DNA of 18,883 nt from an uncultured Mailhella sp. (GTDB taxonomy: Bacteria; Desulfobacterota; Desulfovibrionia; Desulfovibrionales; Desulfovibrionaceae): assembly GCF_905187505.1 (NCBI RefSeq), contig NZ_CAJJIC010000038.1, positions 1 through 18,883 of the forward strand, given 5' to 3'. The position numbers were made by a program, and so were the translations under genes. Position 1 is the first letter of the stretch; every line of letters starts with the position of its first letter. The notes below the pieces were generated by a model. The model saw only the letters and a list, made by a program, of their open reading frames with translations, searched no databases and was not told the DNA's origin. Of the stretch, positions 1 through 8,400 are shown piece after piece.

Positions 1-54
<54 letters not shown>

Positions 55-74
55 ACTCGCTTGACGCAGGTGTC

Positions 75-103
75 TTTATAGAGAAATCACCCCTCCTCGT
101 CAA
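75..103 (-). promoter_or_regulatory. sigma70-type promoter of tRNA-Lys
   Basis: On the minus strand TTGACG (98-103) is followed after 17 bases by TATAAA (75-80). The -10 ends about 20 bases before the first base of the tRNA, the expected distance for a short 5' leader. Both boxes match consensus well. Confidence 0.75.
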
Positions 104-171
104 GCATTTTTCTCAAAAAAAATCATTTTATCGATTTTTATAAAAAATATATTATTTTTCAGTATGTTGCA
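104..171. other. AT-rich spacer between tRNA-Lys promoter and exporter gene
   Basis: This stretch is almost entirely A and T with long runs of each, in contrast to the GC-rich surroundings. It lies beyond the 3' end of the minus-strand exporter pair. The A runs become U runs in that transcript, so it may help end transcription, but there is no GC-rich hairpin of a standard intrinsic terminator. An AT-rich protein-binding site is an alternative. Confidence 0.4.
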
Positions 172-645
172 TCACTTTATACGAGAAGGCCTCACCTGAC
201 GGATTCCCCGCATCAGCATTCTTGTGATGTGAAGGAGCGTCATGGCGCATACCATGCCGGCAGCTATGGCCGCAGCAAGAAGCAGCGTGTAGAGAATCTG
301 CTGGGCAAAGGCGCTCCAATGTCCGCTCACGGCAAAGCTCATGGATCGATACAGCGAAGCGCCGGGCACCATGGGAATGGCGGCCGGGACAAGAAACACC
401 GTAGTAGGCGTTTTTTTCAGGCGGGACAGAGGCTCGGCGTACACGGTGAAGCAGGCGGAGGCGAGGAAAAAGCGTATGACGTCGCTTTGATACCACTCTC
501 CGAGGGCAAGATAGGCCGCCCATCCTATCAGGCCTCCGAGTCCGGCCCAGAAAAGTCTGGCGGACTGCACGTTAAAAAGCACGGCGAAGCCGAGAGCGCC
601 GGTAAAGGCCGTCACAAGCTGAATGAGCCAGTCGGGAATGATCAT
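172..645 (-). CDS. threonine/serine exporter family protein, small subunit (YjjB/ThrE_2-like)
   Basis: A 157-residue integral membrane protein, the same length as E. coli YjjB. Hydrophobic segments lie near residues 8-26, 30-48, 55-70, 82-95 and 112-135. The motif PAAIPMVPGASLYRSM (87-102) is the Pro/Gly-rich signature of the ThrE_2 (DUF3815) family. Its partner encoded immediately upstream carries the other half of the ThrE fold. In E. coli YjjP and YjjB together export succinate, and in Corynebacterium a fused ThrE exports threonine and serine, so the substrate here is open. The ATG at 645 lies 6 bases after the partner's stop with little Shine-Dalgarno sequence, which suggests translational coupling. 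Family is secure; substrate is not. Confidence 0.88.
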   Translation of the reverse strand: MIIPDWLIQLVTAFTGALGFAVLFNVQSARLFWAGLGGLIGWAAYLALGEWYQSDVIRFFLASACFTVYAEPLSRLKKTPTTVFLVPAAIPMVPGASLYRSMSFAVSGHWSAFAQQILYTLLLAAAIAAGMVCAMTLLHITRMLMRGIRQVRPSRIK

Positions 646-651
646 GGGGCA

Positions 652-1455
652 TCACCAGATAAGGGTAGGCAGCGCAAAGCCGAAGGCGATGAGCGCGGCC
701 AGAACGAAGGCGTTGCAGAATCCAAGAAGCGCAGACAGCGTGTCTCCGTTGAAAACGTCACGTATGGAGTTCGTGAGCTGCATTCCGGGAATAAGCAGCA
801 TGATGTTGCCGATGCTGATCTTCTCGGCAGAGCATCCGAAGCCGACGGACACAAAGAAAAGGGCGAGACAGCCGCCCGCAAACGACCACAGAACAGCGGC
901 CACGGTGGACGGCAGCTGAAGGAGGCGGGATACGGAATCCATGTACTTCAGAAACAGACCGATGACGGCCGAGGCCGCGGCATCCAGCCAGGAGCCTCCG
1001 AAAAACAACGTGAAGGACGCGGATATCAGGGCATGTATGGCCAGCATGGTCCCAAAGGAATACTGGGGCGTCCCCGTTCGTATTTCTTCAAGCTCATTTT
1101 CCACCACCTCGAAAAGAGGCATTTCCTCACATATGCGGCGGGAAAGGGCATTGAGCCTCGCAAGCTTGAACAGATCGTACCTGGTGGACGTGATGCGCCT
1201 TGTCTGCGTCACTGCTCCGAACATGGGAGAGTACACAGTCACCACGATGGCCGAGGTAATGGTGAACACATCCACCTTCTCCGCACCGTAGGCCAGGCAG
1301 ATGCGTCGAACGCTGTCCTCCACACGACTGACCTCGGCTCCGCTGATGAGCATTTCCTCACCGATGTTCAGAGCATTGAACAGAAACTCGCGCGCGTAGT
1401 CGATGGAAGAAGAGTGCTGCAGCGCGACCTGCTCCGCCAGATAGTATCTCGCCAT
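652..1455 (-). CDS. threonine/serine exporter family protein, large subunit (YjjP/DUF1212-like)
   Basis: A 267-residue protein of the ThrE/DUF1212 family. The N-terminal half (about 1-125) is soluble and carries the family pattern GEEMLISGAEVSRVEDSVRR (32-51). The C-terminal half is membrane-embedded, with the motif MLLIPGMQLTNSIRDVFNGD (219-238) matching the Pro-Gly substrate-path loop of the family. It pairs with the downstream YjjB-like gene 6 bases away to form the complete ten-helix exporter. An in-frame TTG at 1557 would give 301 residues. However, it falls inside the spacer of a strong promoter (1538-1567), and the added N terminus looks non-coding, so I chose the ATG at 1455. No strong ribosome binding site precedes either start. 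Likely inner-membrane export of a small carboxylate or amino acid. Confidence 0.87.
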   Translation of the reverse strand: MARYYLAEQVALQHSSSIDYAREFLFNALNIGEEMLISGAEVSRVEDSVRRICLAYGAEKVDVFTITSAIVVTVYSPMFGAVTQTRRITSTRYDLFKLARLNALSRRICEEMPLFEVVENELEEIRTGTPQYSFGTMLAIHALISASFTLFFGGSWLDAAASAVIGLFLKYMDSVSRLLQLPSTVAAVLWSFAGGCLALFFVSVGFGCSAEKISIGNIMLLIPGMQLTNSIRDVFNGDTLSALLGFCNAFVLAALIAFGFALPTLIW

Positions 1456-1537
1456 AATTAAACCATCACTTGAAGATTTACAGCCCCGGACATTCGGCGG
1501 ACCGCCGCCCTTCACGGAAGCCGTCAGGCTGCCAAGA

Positions 1538-1567
1538 CCTATAAAAGAGCCCCTCAAGGATTGTCAA
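1538..1567 (-). promoter_or_regulatory. promoter of the two-gene exporter operon
   Basis: On the minus strand a perfect TTGACA (1562-1567) is followed after 18 bases by TATAGG (1538-1543). Transcription would start near 1531, leaving a leader of about 76 bases to the ATG at 1455. The leader contains a short GC-rich inverted repeat. The position rules out the more upstream TTG start for the exporter. Confidence 0.6.
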
Positions 1568-2026
1568 TGGTACGAAGGTCGCCCGAAAAACGTGAACGCG
1601 TGCCCTTTTCCGCTCCGGCATCCCGGTCGTTCTTCGGAACATGGAGGAAAGCACCGTCAGTTTCTCGGCAAAAGAAAAAGGCCTCGCCCCGCTCCTCTTC
1701 GAGGGCGGACGGCGTGCGTCCAGAACTGTCTGTCCCGGCTCCATCTTCGCTTGCAGAAGCTGAGCGCCCTCTCATGCAGGCCGTCGACCATGCCGAAGCG
1801 TCATGCCGCTTTTTTCATTCCCTTTGCGCCTCTCTTGTCCGGGAAGGAAGACGGCATGGCCTCCCGTTCCGGCGGAACAAAAGACTCTGAGACGGCACTG
1901 CGCGCGACATCTCTTACGTTTTGATTCTTTCCCCTTCTCCAAACGTTCCAGCAACGCGTCGCCGACACGCCCTTTCCTTCTTTTCCCGAAAGAACGTGCG
2001 TCGGCACGAAAACGCCGCATTAAAGC
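1568..2026. other. gene-free region between exporter promoter and secG terminator
   Basis: About 460 bases lie between the start of the exporter operon and the end of the tpiA-secG operon. Open frames exist on both strands, but they are Arg/Ser/Pro-rich, overlap each other and resemble no protein I know. Near 1673-1705 the minus strand has CCTCG/CGAGG arms followed by a T-rich run, which might be a terminator of an unannotated short transcript. Nothing else can be supported. Confidence 0.4.
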
Positions 2027-2057
2027 AAAAAGAGCGTCCCCACCGGAACGCTCTTTT
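2027..2057 (-). terminator. intrinsic terminator after secG
   Basis: The arms AGAGCGT (2031-2037) and ACGCTCT (2048-2054), extended by A/T pairs, form a hairpin. On the minus strand it is followed by TTTTTGCTTT. It lies 22 bases after the secG stop and closes the five-gene minus-strand operon. Confidence 0.85.
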
Positions 2058-2079
2058 CGGCAACATGGTGATCTGTTTA

Positions 2080-2508
2080 CTACTTGGCGGCTTCGGCAGG
2101 AGCGGCCTGCTGAGCCGCGGGAGCGGCAGGCTGTTCAGCCGGAGCCTGAGCTTCGGCGGGAGCAGGAGCGGCTTCCGTAGTCTGTGCGGCGGGCGCAGCG
2201 GGCGCGGCAGGTGCAGTGTCGGCCACCGGAGCGGGAACCTCTTCGAACTGCACATCAAGCACGGACTCCTGAGACGTACGGGTGGAGCTCGTCATGATGT
2301 TGTAGCCCAGAGAAGTGCAGATGAAAATGACGGCAAGGAACGTGGTCAGCTTGGCGAGAACACCGCCCGCACCGGCACTGCCGAACACGGAGCTGTTGCC
2401 TCCGCCGCCGAAAATGACGCCCATGCCTTCACGGCCGGACTGGAGAAGCACCAGCACGACAAGGATGATGCATACGATAACATGAAGAGTCAGGATGGCT
2501 GTCTGCAC
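2080..2508 (-). CDS. secG: preprotein translocase subunit SecG with long Ala/Pro-rich tail
   Basis: SecG is the small inner-membrane partner of SecY and SecE and assists SecA-driven protein export. Two hydrophobic helices (about 4-22 and 51-70) flank the diagnostic loop LLQSGREGMG (21-30), the glycine-rich FGGGG segment, and VLAKLTTFLAVIF (50-62). The core is about 78 residues. After an acidic link the tail, about residue 91 to 142, is almost only Ala, Pro, Glu, Gln and Thr, which makes the protein longer than compact SecG proteins. The start is GTG, chosen because AAGGAG (2517-2522) lies 8 bases upstream and no other start fits the first helix. It begins 16 bases after tpiA stops, a pairing seen in many bacteria. 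Confidence 0.94.
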   Translation of the reverse strand: MQTAILTLHVIVCIILVVLVLLQSGREGMGVIFGGGGNSSVFGSAGAGGVLAKLTTFLAVIFICTSLGYNIMTSSTRTSQESVLDVQFEEVPAPVADTAPAAPAAPAAQTTEAAPAPAEAQAPAEQPAAPAAQQAAPAEAAK

Positions 2509-2524
2509 GCGAAAAGCTCCTTAA

Positions 2525-3280
2525 CTAGGCATTGATGATCTGAGTAAAGCTGTCAGCCTTCAAAGAAGCTCCTCCTACCAGCACACCGTCCACATTGTCA
2601 AGAGCAAGGATGCTTCCGGCGTTGGCGGGCTTCACGCTGCCGCCGTACAGAAGAGGAGTCTTGTCGGCCTTGTCGCCGAGAACCTCACGCATGAGGGAAC
2701 GGCAGATGGCGTGGGTTTCCACGATGTCGTCGGTGGTGGCGGTCTTGCCGGTACCTATGGCCCACACGGGTTCGTAGGCGATGGCGAGAGCTTCGGCGGG
2801 AGTGTCGGCGGGCACGTTCTTCAGGCCGAGCTTGAGCTGGCGTTCAAGCACATTGCGGAGAAGGCCGGCTTCGCGCTCTTCCAGCGTTTCGCCGATGCAG
2901 AGCATGACGCGCAGGCCGTTGGCCAGGGCAAAGGCCGTCTTTTCGCCCACAAAGCTGTCGCTTTCGCCGATGACGTGACGACGTTCGGAATGGCCGGTCA
3001 GCACCCAGGACGCGCCGCAGGCCCTGATCATGGCGGGGGAAATCTCGCCGGTGAACGCGCCTTCCGCGGCGGGATACACGTCTTCGGCGCCGCAGGCTGC
3101 GCCCTTGATGGCTTCCATGGCGCCGCAGGCTCTTTCAAGCGCGGTAAAGGGCACGAAAATCACGATTTCACGACCTTCAGGAGCCTGACCGTTCAAAAGT
3201 CCGGCCATTGCCTGCACGGTTTCCACGGCCTCGGCGCCGGTTTTGTACATCTTCCAGTTGGCAGCCATCAGCTTCTTCAT
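2525..3280 (-). CDS. tpiA: triose-phosphate isomerase
   Basis: It interconverts dihydroxyacetone phosphate and glyceraldehyde 3-phosphate in glycolysis and gluconeogenesis, in the cytoplasm. The 251-residue length is typical of the TIM barrel. All catalytic groups are visible: Lys10 in AANWKMYK, His97 in TGHSERR, and Glu170 in AYEPVWAIGTGKT, whose second half is the flexible loop 6. The phosphate-binding YGGSVKPAN (212-220) and VGGASL (235-240) motifs are intact. The ATG at 3280 is preceded by GAGAGG at a suitable distance. It lies 71 bases downstream of the phosphoesterase gene and 16 bases upstream of secG. The 71-base gap contains a hairpin (3314-3330) but no clear promoter, so it is probably part of the same operon. 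Confidence 0.97.
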   Translation of the reverse strand: MKKLMAANWKMYKTGAEAVETVQAMAGLLNGQAPEGREIVIFVPFTALERACGAMEAIKGAACGAEDVYPAAEGAFTGEISPAMIRACGASWVLTGHSERRHVIGESDSFVGEKTAFALANGLRVMLCIGETLEEREAGLLRNVLERQLKLGLKNVPADTPAEALAIAYEPVWAIGTGKTATTDDIVETHAICRSLMREVLGDKADKTPLLYGGSVKPANAGSILALDNVDGVLVGGASLKADSFTQIINA

Positions 3281-3313
3281 AACTACATCCTCTCTGATCT
3301 AAAATGGAATGGG

Positions 3314-3330
3314 GAGAAGGTACGCTTCTC
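3314..3330 (-). promoter_or_regulatory. small hairpin in the leader of tpiA
   Basis: A perfect 6-base inverted repeat, GAGAAG and CTTCTC with a 5-base loop, lies in the 71-base gap before tpiA. No T run follows on the minus strand, so it is not a standard terminator. It could be an mRNA processing or stabilising element that separates tpiA-secG expression from the upstream genes. That role is inference. Confidence 0.3.
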
Positions 3331-3351
3331 AGACAAAAACACAAGCCCCGT

Positions 3352-4266
3352 TCAGCTCTGTTCCACACCGCTTCTTGAAGAGCGCGGGCAGTGAGATCTG
3401 ACGGCACGAATTTCTCTGGCCAGTCCCGTGTCGTCGTCGACGTCGACATAGACGCCGTTCAGGGAAACGGGGCCTTTCGCAGGCTTGAAGGGATGCGGCA
3501 TGCGCGTGAGAAAGCGGGCGAGCACAGGCTCGAAGTCCATGCCGAGCGACGACTGCTCCACTCCGCACATGCCCGCGTCGCTTATGTAGGCCGTGCCGCA
3601 GGGGAGTATCTGGGCATCGGCGGTCTGCACATGCGTATGCGTGCCGATGACCGCGCTCACCCTGCCGTCCAGAGCCCAGCCCATGGTTTTCTTCTCGCCC
3701 GTGGTTTCGGCATGAAAATCCACGATGCGGACGACAACGTCGTCGAGCTCATGCGCCCCGACACGCCTCTCTTCGGCTGTCGTAGCATCTTTGTCGCCCT
3801 TGTGCAAAGCAAAAAGGTCCGGGCCCTGCGCGGCGGACGCCGGACGGGAAGTGCCTTCAAGCCAGTTCAGCACCGCCCGGAACGGGCAGGGAAGCGGATC
3901 CATGAACACGGTGCCGAGCAGGTTGATCACGGCCAGTCGGCGTCCGTCCGGGAGCGTGTGCACCACATATCCCCGTCCCGGCGCCCCTTCCGGGTAATTG
4001 AAGGGGCGGACGATGCGCCGGTCTCTGTCCAGCCGGGAAAAAATCTCCCTGTGACGCCACACATGATTGCCCGCAGTCACAAGATCCACGCCTGCGGCAA
4101 ACAATTCATCCAGCGTGTCCGACGTCATGCCCATGCCTCCGGCAATGTTCTCCCCGTTGGCAATGACCACATCGAACGACAGCTCCTCAAAAAGTTCCGG
4201 AAGATACTGCTTGACGGCGAGTCTCCCCGCCTTGCCCACCACGTCGCCGAGAAAAAGAATGCGCAT
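3352..4266 (-). CDS. YmdB-family (TIGR00282) metallophosphoesterase with an internal insertion
   Basis: A calcineurin-like phosphoesterase of the family of B. subtilis YmdB, a phosphodiesterase acting on cyclic nucleotides in vitro. Metal-ligand motifs are in order: GDVVG (Asp8), NGEN (Glu39, Asn40), GNH (Asn67, His68), DFHAE (His185) and GTHTHV (His210, His212). The spacing between the last two motifs (25 residues) equals that in YmdB, but between GNH and DFHAE there are about 35 extra residues. They probably lie in the stretch 137-176, which is rich in Ala, Lys and Glu. Total 304 residues against about 264 for YmdB. The ATG at 4266 overlaps the stop of the HD-domain gene by one base (TGATG), indicating translational coupling. 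An in-frame upstream start at 4296 is less likely because it would lie well inside that gene. In vivo substrate unknown. Confidence 0.9.
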   Translation of the reverse strand: MRILFLGDVVGKAGRLAVKQYLPELFEELSFDVVIANGENIAGGMGMTSDTLDELFAAGVDLVTAGNHVWRHREIFSRLDRDRRIVRPFNYPEGAPGRGYVVHTLPDGRRLAVINLLGTVFMDPLPCPFRAVLNWLEGTSRPASAAQGPDLFALHKGDKDATTAEERRVGAHELDDVVVRIVDFHAETTGEKKTMGWALDGRVSAVIGTHTHVQTADAQILPCGTAYISDAGMCGVEQSSLGMDFEPVLARFLTRMPHPFKPAKGPVSLNGVYVDVDDDTGLAREIRAVRSHCPRSSRSGVEQS

Positions 4267-5084
4267 CAGTCGTCCGCTCCTCGGCCGTTCCGGCACTGTT
4301 CAAGCAAAGCATGAAGTTTATCCTTCGCGGGACGCAGTTGCGGATCATCGGGCAACCCTTCAAGAACCTTTTCCATAAGTCCGCTTTCGGCCAGAGCGCG
4401 CCTTGTGGCGGAAAAGCGCAGCTCAAGCATCCAGGTGCCGAGCAGCAGACGGAAGTCGTTGACGAAATGAAGATCCGTATACCTGGCGACGCGGCCTGCC
4501 AAAACGTCGTCCGCCACTTTGGACGTCCAGCAGCCGGGATCGTCCTTCACATGAAGAAGCACGGCGTCCCTTTCCGGCAGGGCGTTGTCGAGGTAGCTGA
4601 CCATGACGCGAAAAATGTCCAGCTTGTCGCTGTCCCTCACCACGTCGGTCACGAAACGGGCTTCCGGGGCAAGCAGAGGTGAAAGCGCGTAGCGGTTGTG
4701 CAGCAGCACGGCGCAGCACGCCAGATGAACAACCCGGAGCTCCTCATCCTTCAAAAAGCCTTCGTCCCGCAGGGTCCGAAAGCTCAGCGCCGCGTGATTG
4801 ACCGACCTTGCGTCCAGAAACGTGCGGAACTGCCGAAACTGCGGAAAACGTCCGCAGTCATGATAGAGCGCCGCAAGCACGGCAGCCCGGCAGACGTCGT
4901 CACGAAGAGCCCAGGCACGTTCCTTCTCATCTGCGGCAAGAGAATCGACAATGACTTCGGCGTGGTCCACGACCCGAAACGTATGCTCTACCTTGAGACG
5001 GAGAGGCGCCGCATCCGGCACATCCCGAAAGCCGTCGACATACTCGAGAAAGCGCCGACGGTGAGCGGAAAGATCAATGTTCAT
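4266..5084 (-). CDS. HD-domain phosphohydrolase
   Basis: A 272-residue cytoplasmic protein with HD-superfamily metal-ligand residues: His34 in KVEHTFRVV, the His-Asp pair His75-Asp76 in LYHDCGRFPQF, His97, and a distal Asp in RDSDKLDIF (150-158). HD enzymes remove phosphate from nucleotides or cut cyclic nucleotides; the substrate here cannot be told. The ATG at 5084 is chosen because GGGGAGAGCAGG precedes it and the match to the family begins soon after. A farther in-frame start at 5168 would add 28 Arg-rich residues that overlap the upstream gene deeply. It overlaps the upstream small gene by 11 bases and the downstream phosphoesterase gene by 1, so the three genes form one translational unit. 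Confidence 0.87.
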   Translation of the reverse strand: MNIDLSAHRRRFLEYVDGFRDVPDAAPLRLKVEHTFRVVDHAEVIVDSLAADEKERAWALRDDVCRAAVLAALYHDCGRFPQFRQFRTFLDARSVNHAALSFRTLRDEGFLKDEELRVVHLACCAVLLHNRYALSPLLAPEARFVTDVVRDSDKLDIFRVMVSYLDNALPERDAVLLHVKDDPGCWTSKVADDVLAGRVARYTDLHFVNDFRLLLGTWMLELRFSATRRALAESGLMEKVLEGLPDDPQLRPAKDKLHALLEQCRNGRGADD

Positions 5085-5304
5085 CCTGCTCTCCCCTCTT
5101 CTGCCATTCCTTGAGCCGGCGCTCTCTGTCCTCGGCCTCCTTCTGACGGATGCGTCTGTTGCTTTCATCCCAGCGGGGATCGCGCAAAAAACCTTTCGGG
5201 CCGTAGAGCGCCCGCAGGAAAAAAATGATGGCGGCCGAAACCAGCACCATGATGATCACGCCGCTGAGCGTGCCGGTGAAAAGACTTTCGAGAATGTCGA
5301 ACAA
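5074..5304 (-). CDS. small single-pass membrane protein of unknown function
   Basis: A 76-residue protein. A hydrophobic helix at about residues 13-33 is followed by a short Gly-Pro-Gly turn and then a strongly charged, probably helical tail (45-76) rich in Arg, Glu, Lys and Asp. The tail would lie in the cytoplasm by the positive-inside rule. It starts with TTG, chosen because AAGGAG (5313-5318) is 8 bases upstream and the promoter at 5334-5362 leaves a short leader. It is the first gene of the operon with the HD-domain and YmdB-type enzymes and overlaps the HD gene by 11 bases. I do not recognise a named family. A membrane anchor or partner for the HD protein is a guess from position only. 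Confidence 0.75.
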   Translation of the reverse strand: MFDILESLFTGTLSGVIIMVLVSAAIIFFLRALYGPKGFLRDPRWDESNRRIRQKEAEDRERRLKEWQKRGEQDEH

Positions 5305-5333
5305 GAAAACGTCTCCTTAGCAGAATTTGCCCG

Positions 5334-5362
5334 ATACTAGCCGCTGAATGTGCCGGAGGCAA
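5334..5362 (-). promoter_or_regulatory. promoter of the membrane protein-HD-phosphoesterase-tpiA-secG operon
   Basis: On the minus strand TTGCCT (5357-5362) and TAGTAT (5334-5339) are separated by 17 bases, each matching consensus at four of six positions. Transcription would begin near 5327, putting the AAGGAG at 5313-5318 and the TTG at 5304 in a leader of about 23 bases. It faces away from dnaE. Confidence 0.5.
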
Positions 5363-5396
5363 GTGTTGTCCGGGTTCGCAAGGTCCCTCCCCGCGC

Positions 5397-5425
5397 TTTA
5401 CGGAAACTGCCCCCTGTGCTACGTA
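5397..5425 (+). promoter_or_regulatory. weak candidate promoter of dnaE
   Basis: TTTACG (5397-5402) is followed after 17 bases by TACGTA (5420-5425). The -35 is fair and the -10 is poor. It is the best pair I found in the short divergent gap before the dnaE ATG at 5455. Offered only as a candidate. Confidence 0.25.
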
Positions 5426-5454
5426 CTTGGCACGGATGTATCATCGGAGTCACC

Positions 5455-8400
5455 ATGTCGAATTTTGTTCATCTACACTGTCACACGGAGTTCAGTCTCC
5501 TTGACGGCGCCATCCGCGTCGCCGATCTGGCGCAGAAGGCCAAGGCCCTCGGCATGCCCGCTGCCGCCATCACGGATCACGGCAACCTTTTCGGCACGGC
5601 CTACTTCTACTCCGCCTGCAAGGACGTGGGCATTCCCCCCATCATCGGCTGCGAGGTCTATGTCACGCGTGATCACAAGGACAAGACCTCCGACTTTGCC
5701 AGAGTGCGCCATCACCTCATACTTCTGGCGCAGAATCCCACCGGATACCGCAACCTCATGCATCTTGTCAGCCGCAGCTGGCTCGACGGCTTTCACTACA
5801 AGCCGCGCATAGACAAGAAAATGCTTTACGGATGCACCGACGGTCTCGTGGCGCTTTCCGCCTGCGTGGCGGGCGAAATTCCCCGCACGCTGCTCGGCAG
5901 CAACAAGCTCATCACGGGCGGCGGCACCTTCGACGACGCCGTAGCCATAGCAAAGGAATACGCCGCTCTCTTTCCCGAACGCTTCTACCTGGAAGTGCAG
6001 GCCAACAGTCTTCCCGAGCAGGCCAGAGTCAACGAAGGCATTCTGAAGCTTGCCGAAGCCACGAAGCTGCCCCTCGTCGCCACCAACGACTGCCATTACC
6101 TCAACGCCGACGACGTGGAGGCCCACGACATTCTGCTCTGCATACAGACGCAGGCAAAGGTGGACGATCCCAAGCGCTTCCGCTTCGAAGCCCGGGACCT
6201 CTACTACAAGTCGGAAGAGGAAATGCTCGCCGGGCTGGAGGGCATTCCCCGCGACGCCATGGAAAACACGCTCAAGATCGCGGATCAGTGCTGCCATCTT
6301 GAAATTCAGCTTCATGCGCCGCCCTACCATTTCCCCGTCTACGATCTGCCCGAAGGCGTCACTCTGGCAGACGAATTCTGCCGCATGGCCAGGGAAGGTC
6401 TGGAAAAGCGCCTGGAAAAGCATCCTCACAAGGATACCATCAATCCGCAGGAATACCGGGACAGGCTGGAAATGGAGCTCAAGGTCATCTGCGACATGGG
6501 CTTTCCCGGCTATTTCCTCATCGTGCAGGACTACATCAACTGGGCCAAGAACAACGGCATTCCCGTAGGTCCGGGCCGCGGCTCAGCCGCCGGTTCCGTG
6601 GCGGCGTGGGCACTTCGCATCACATCCATCGACCCTCTGCCCAACAAGCTCTTCTTTGAACGCTTCCTCAACGTCGAACGCGTCAGCATGCCCGATATCG
6701 ACGTGGACTTCTGCGAAGACAGGCGCCTTGAAGTGCTCGAGTACGTCACCCGGAAATACGGCAAGGACAAGGTGTCGCAGATCGCGGCCTTCGGAAAGAT
6801 GAAGGCCAAGGCCGTGGTCAAGGACGTAGGCCGCGCCATGGGCATCCCGTTCAATGAGACGACGCGCATCGCCAAGATGATTCCCGCCGATCTCAAGATG
6901 ACGCTCCAAAAAGCGCTCGACACGGTGCCCGAGCTGGCGGACGAGTACAAGACGAAGCCGGAAGTCAGAAAGCTCATCGACATTTCCCTTCGTCTGGAAG
7001 GCCTGACGCGCCACGCCTCCACCCATGCCGCTGGCGTGGTGGTGTCCGACAGGCCCATGGAAGAATATCTTCCGCTCTTTGCCGGACGAAAGGGCGAACA
7101 GATCGCCGCATTCGACATGAAATTCGTGGAGAAGGTCGGCCTTGTGAAGTTCGACTTCCTCGGGCTGCGCACCATGACCGTCATTTCCAACGCGGTGAAG
7201 AACATTCTCCAGCAGGGCAAGGAAGCCCCGGACATGGAAAATCTGTCCACGGATGATCAGAACGTGTACGATCTTCTGTCCCGCGGCGATACCGACGGCG
7301 TGTTTCAGCTGGAAAGCACAGGCATGCGCAAATACCTGCGCATGCTCAAGCCCTCCGGCTTTGAAGATCTTGTGGCTATGCTCGCCCTGTACCGTCCCGG
7401 CCCGCTCAACTCGGGCATGGTCGACGAATTCATCAAACGCAAGCACGGAGAAATCGAGGTTTCCTACCCTCTGCCGGAACTTGAATCCTGCCTGAAGGAC
7501 ACCTACGGCGTCATCGTCTATCAGGAACAGGTCATGCAGATCGCGCAGATCACCGCCAAGTACACGCTCGGCGGAGCAGACCTTCTGCGACGGGCCATGG
7601 GCAAGAAAAAGGCCGAGGAAATGGCCAAGCAGCGCGACATTTTCCTCAAGGGAGCGTCCGAACGCGGCGTCGCCAAGGAAAAGGCCAACGAAATTTTCGA
7701 CCTTATGGAAAAATTCGCGGAATACGGCTTCAACAAGGCGCATTCCGCAGCCTATGCCTACATTACTTATGTAACGGCATTCCTGAAGTATTACTTCAAG
7801 GTCGAGTTCATGGCCGCCCTCCTTTCCTCGGAAATAGGCAACCAGGACAAGATCCTCAACTACATTGCCGCCTGCCGCGACATGAACATCGACGTTCTGC
7901 CGCCCAACGTGCAGATAAGCCTGCGCTCCTTCACCCCGAGCGGAGCTTCCATCGTCTACGGTCTCGGCGGCGTGAAGAACGTCGGCGACGAAGCCATCAA
8001 CGAGATCGTCCGTTCCCGGGAGGAGGAAGGCCCCTACAAATCGCTGCTCGATCTTTGCACGCGCGTGAATCTGCGAAAGGTGACCAAGCGCGTTCTTGAA
8101 AGCCTCATCAAGGGCGGGGCCTGCGACTGCTTCGGCGTAAGCCGTGCGGGCATGCTGGCCAGTCTCGACAACGTGGTGGCCAGAGCACAGAAAAAGCAGA
8201 AGGAGAAGAACTCGGCCCAGATTTCCCTTCTGGCCTTCTCGCCTTCCGTGGAGGCGACCCCCATGCCCGGCATAGGCTTCCCCTGCGAGGAACAGGACAC
8301 TCCGGAATGGGACGACGACCAGAAGCTGACCTTTGAAAAGGACTCTCTGGGCTTTTACCTGACCAGCCATCCGCTTCAGCCCTTCCGTCGCGACATGCAG

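Noticed and set aside
229..1461. 410-codon open frame on the plus strand across the exporter pair
   Set aside because: Gly/Arg/His/Lys-rich with no hydrophobic pattern, and opposite two membrane proteins of known families.
1772..2020. 82-codon minus-strand frame in the first gene-free gap
   Set aside because: Very Arg-rich, overlapped by frames of similar quality on both strands, with no ribosome binding site that stands out.
3391..4314. 307-codon plus-strand frame opposite the YmdB-type gene
   Set aside because: No family resemblance, and the minus strand carries all metal-binding motifs and overlaps its neighbours correctly.
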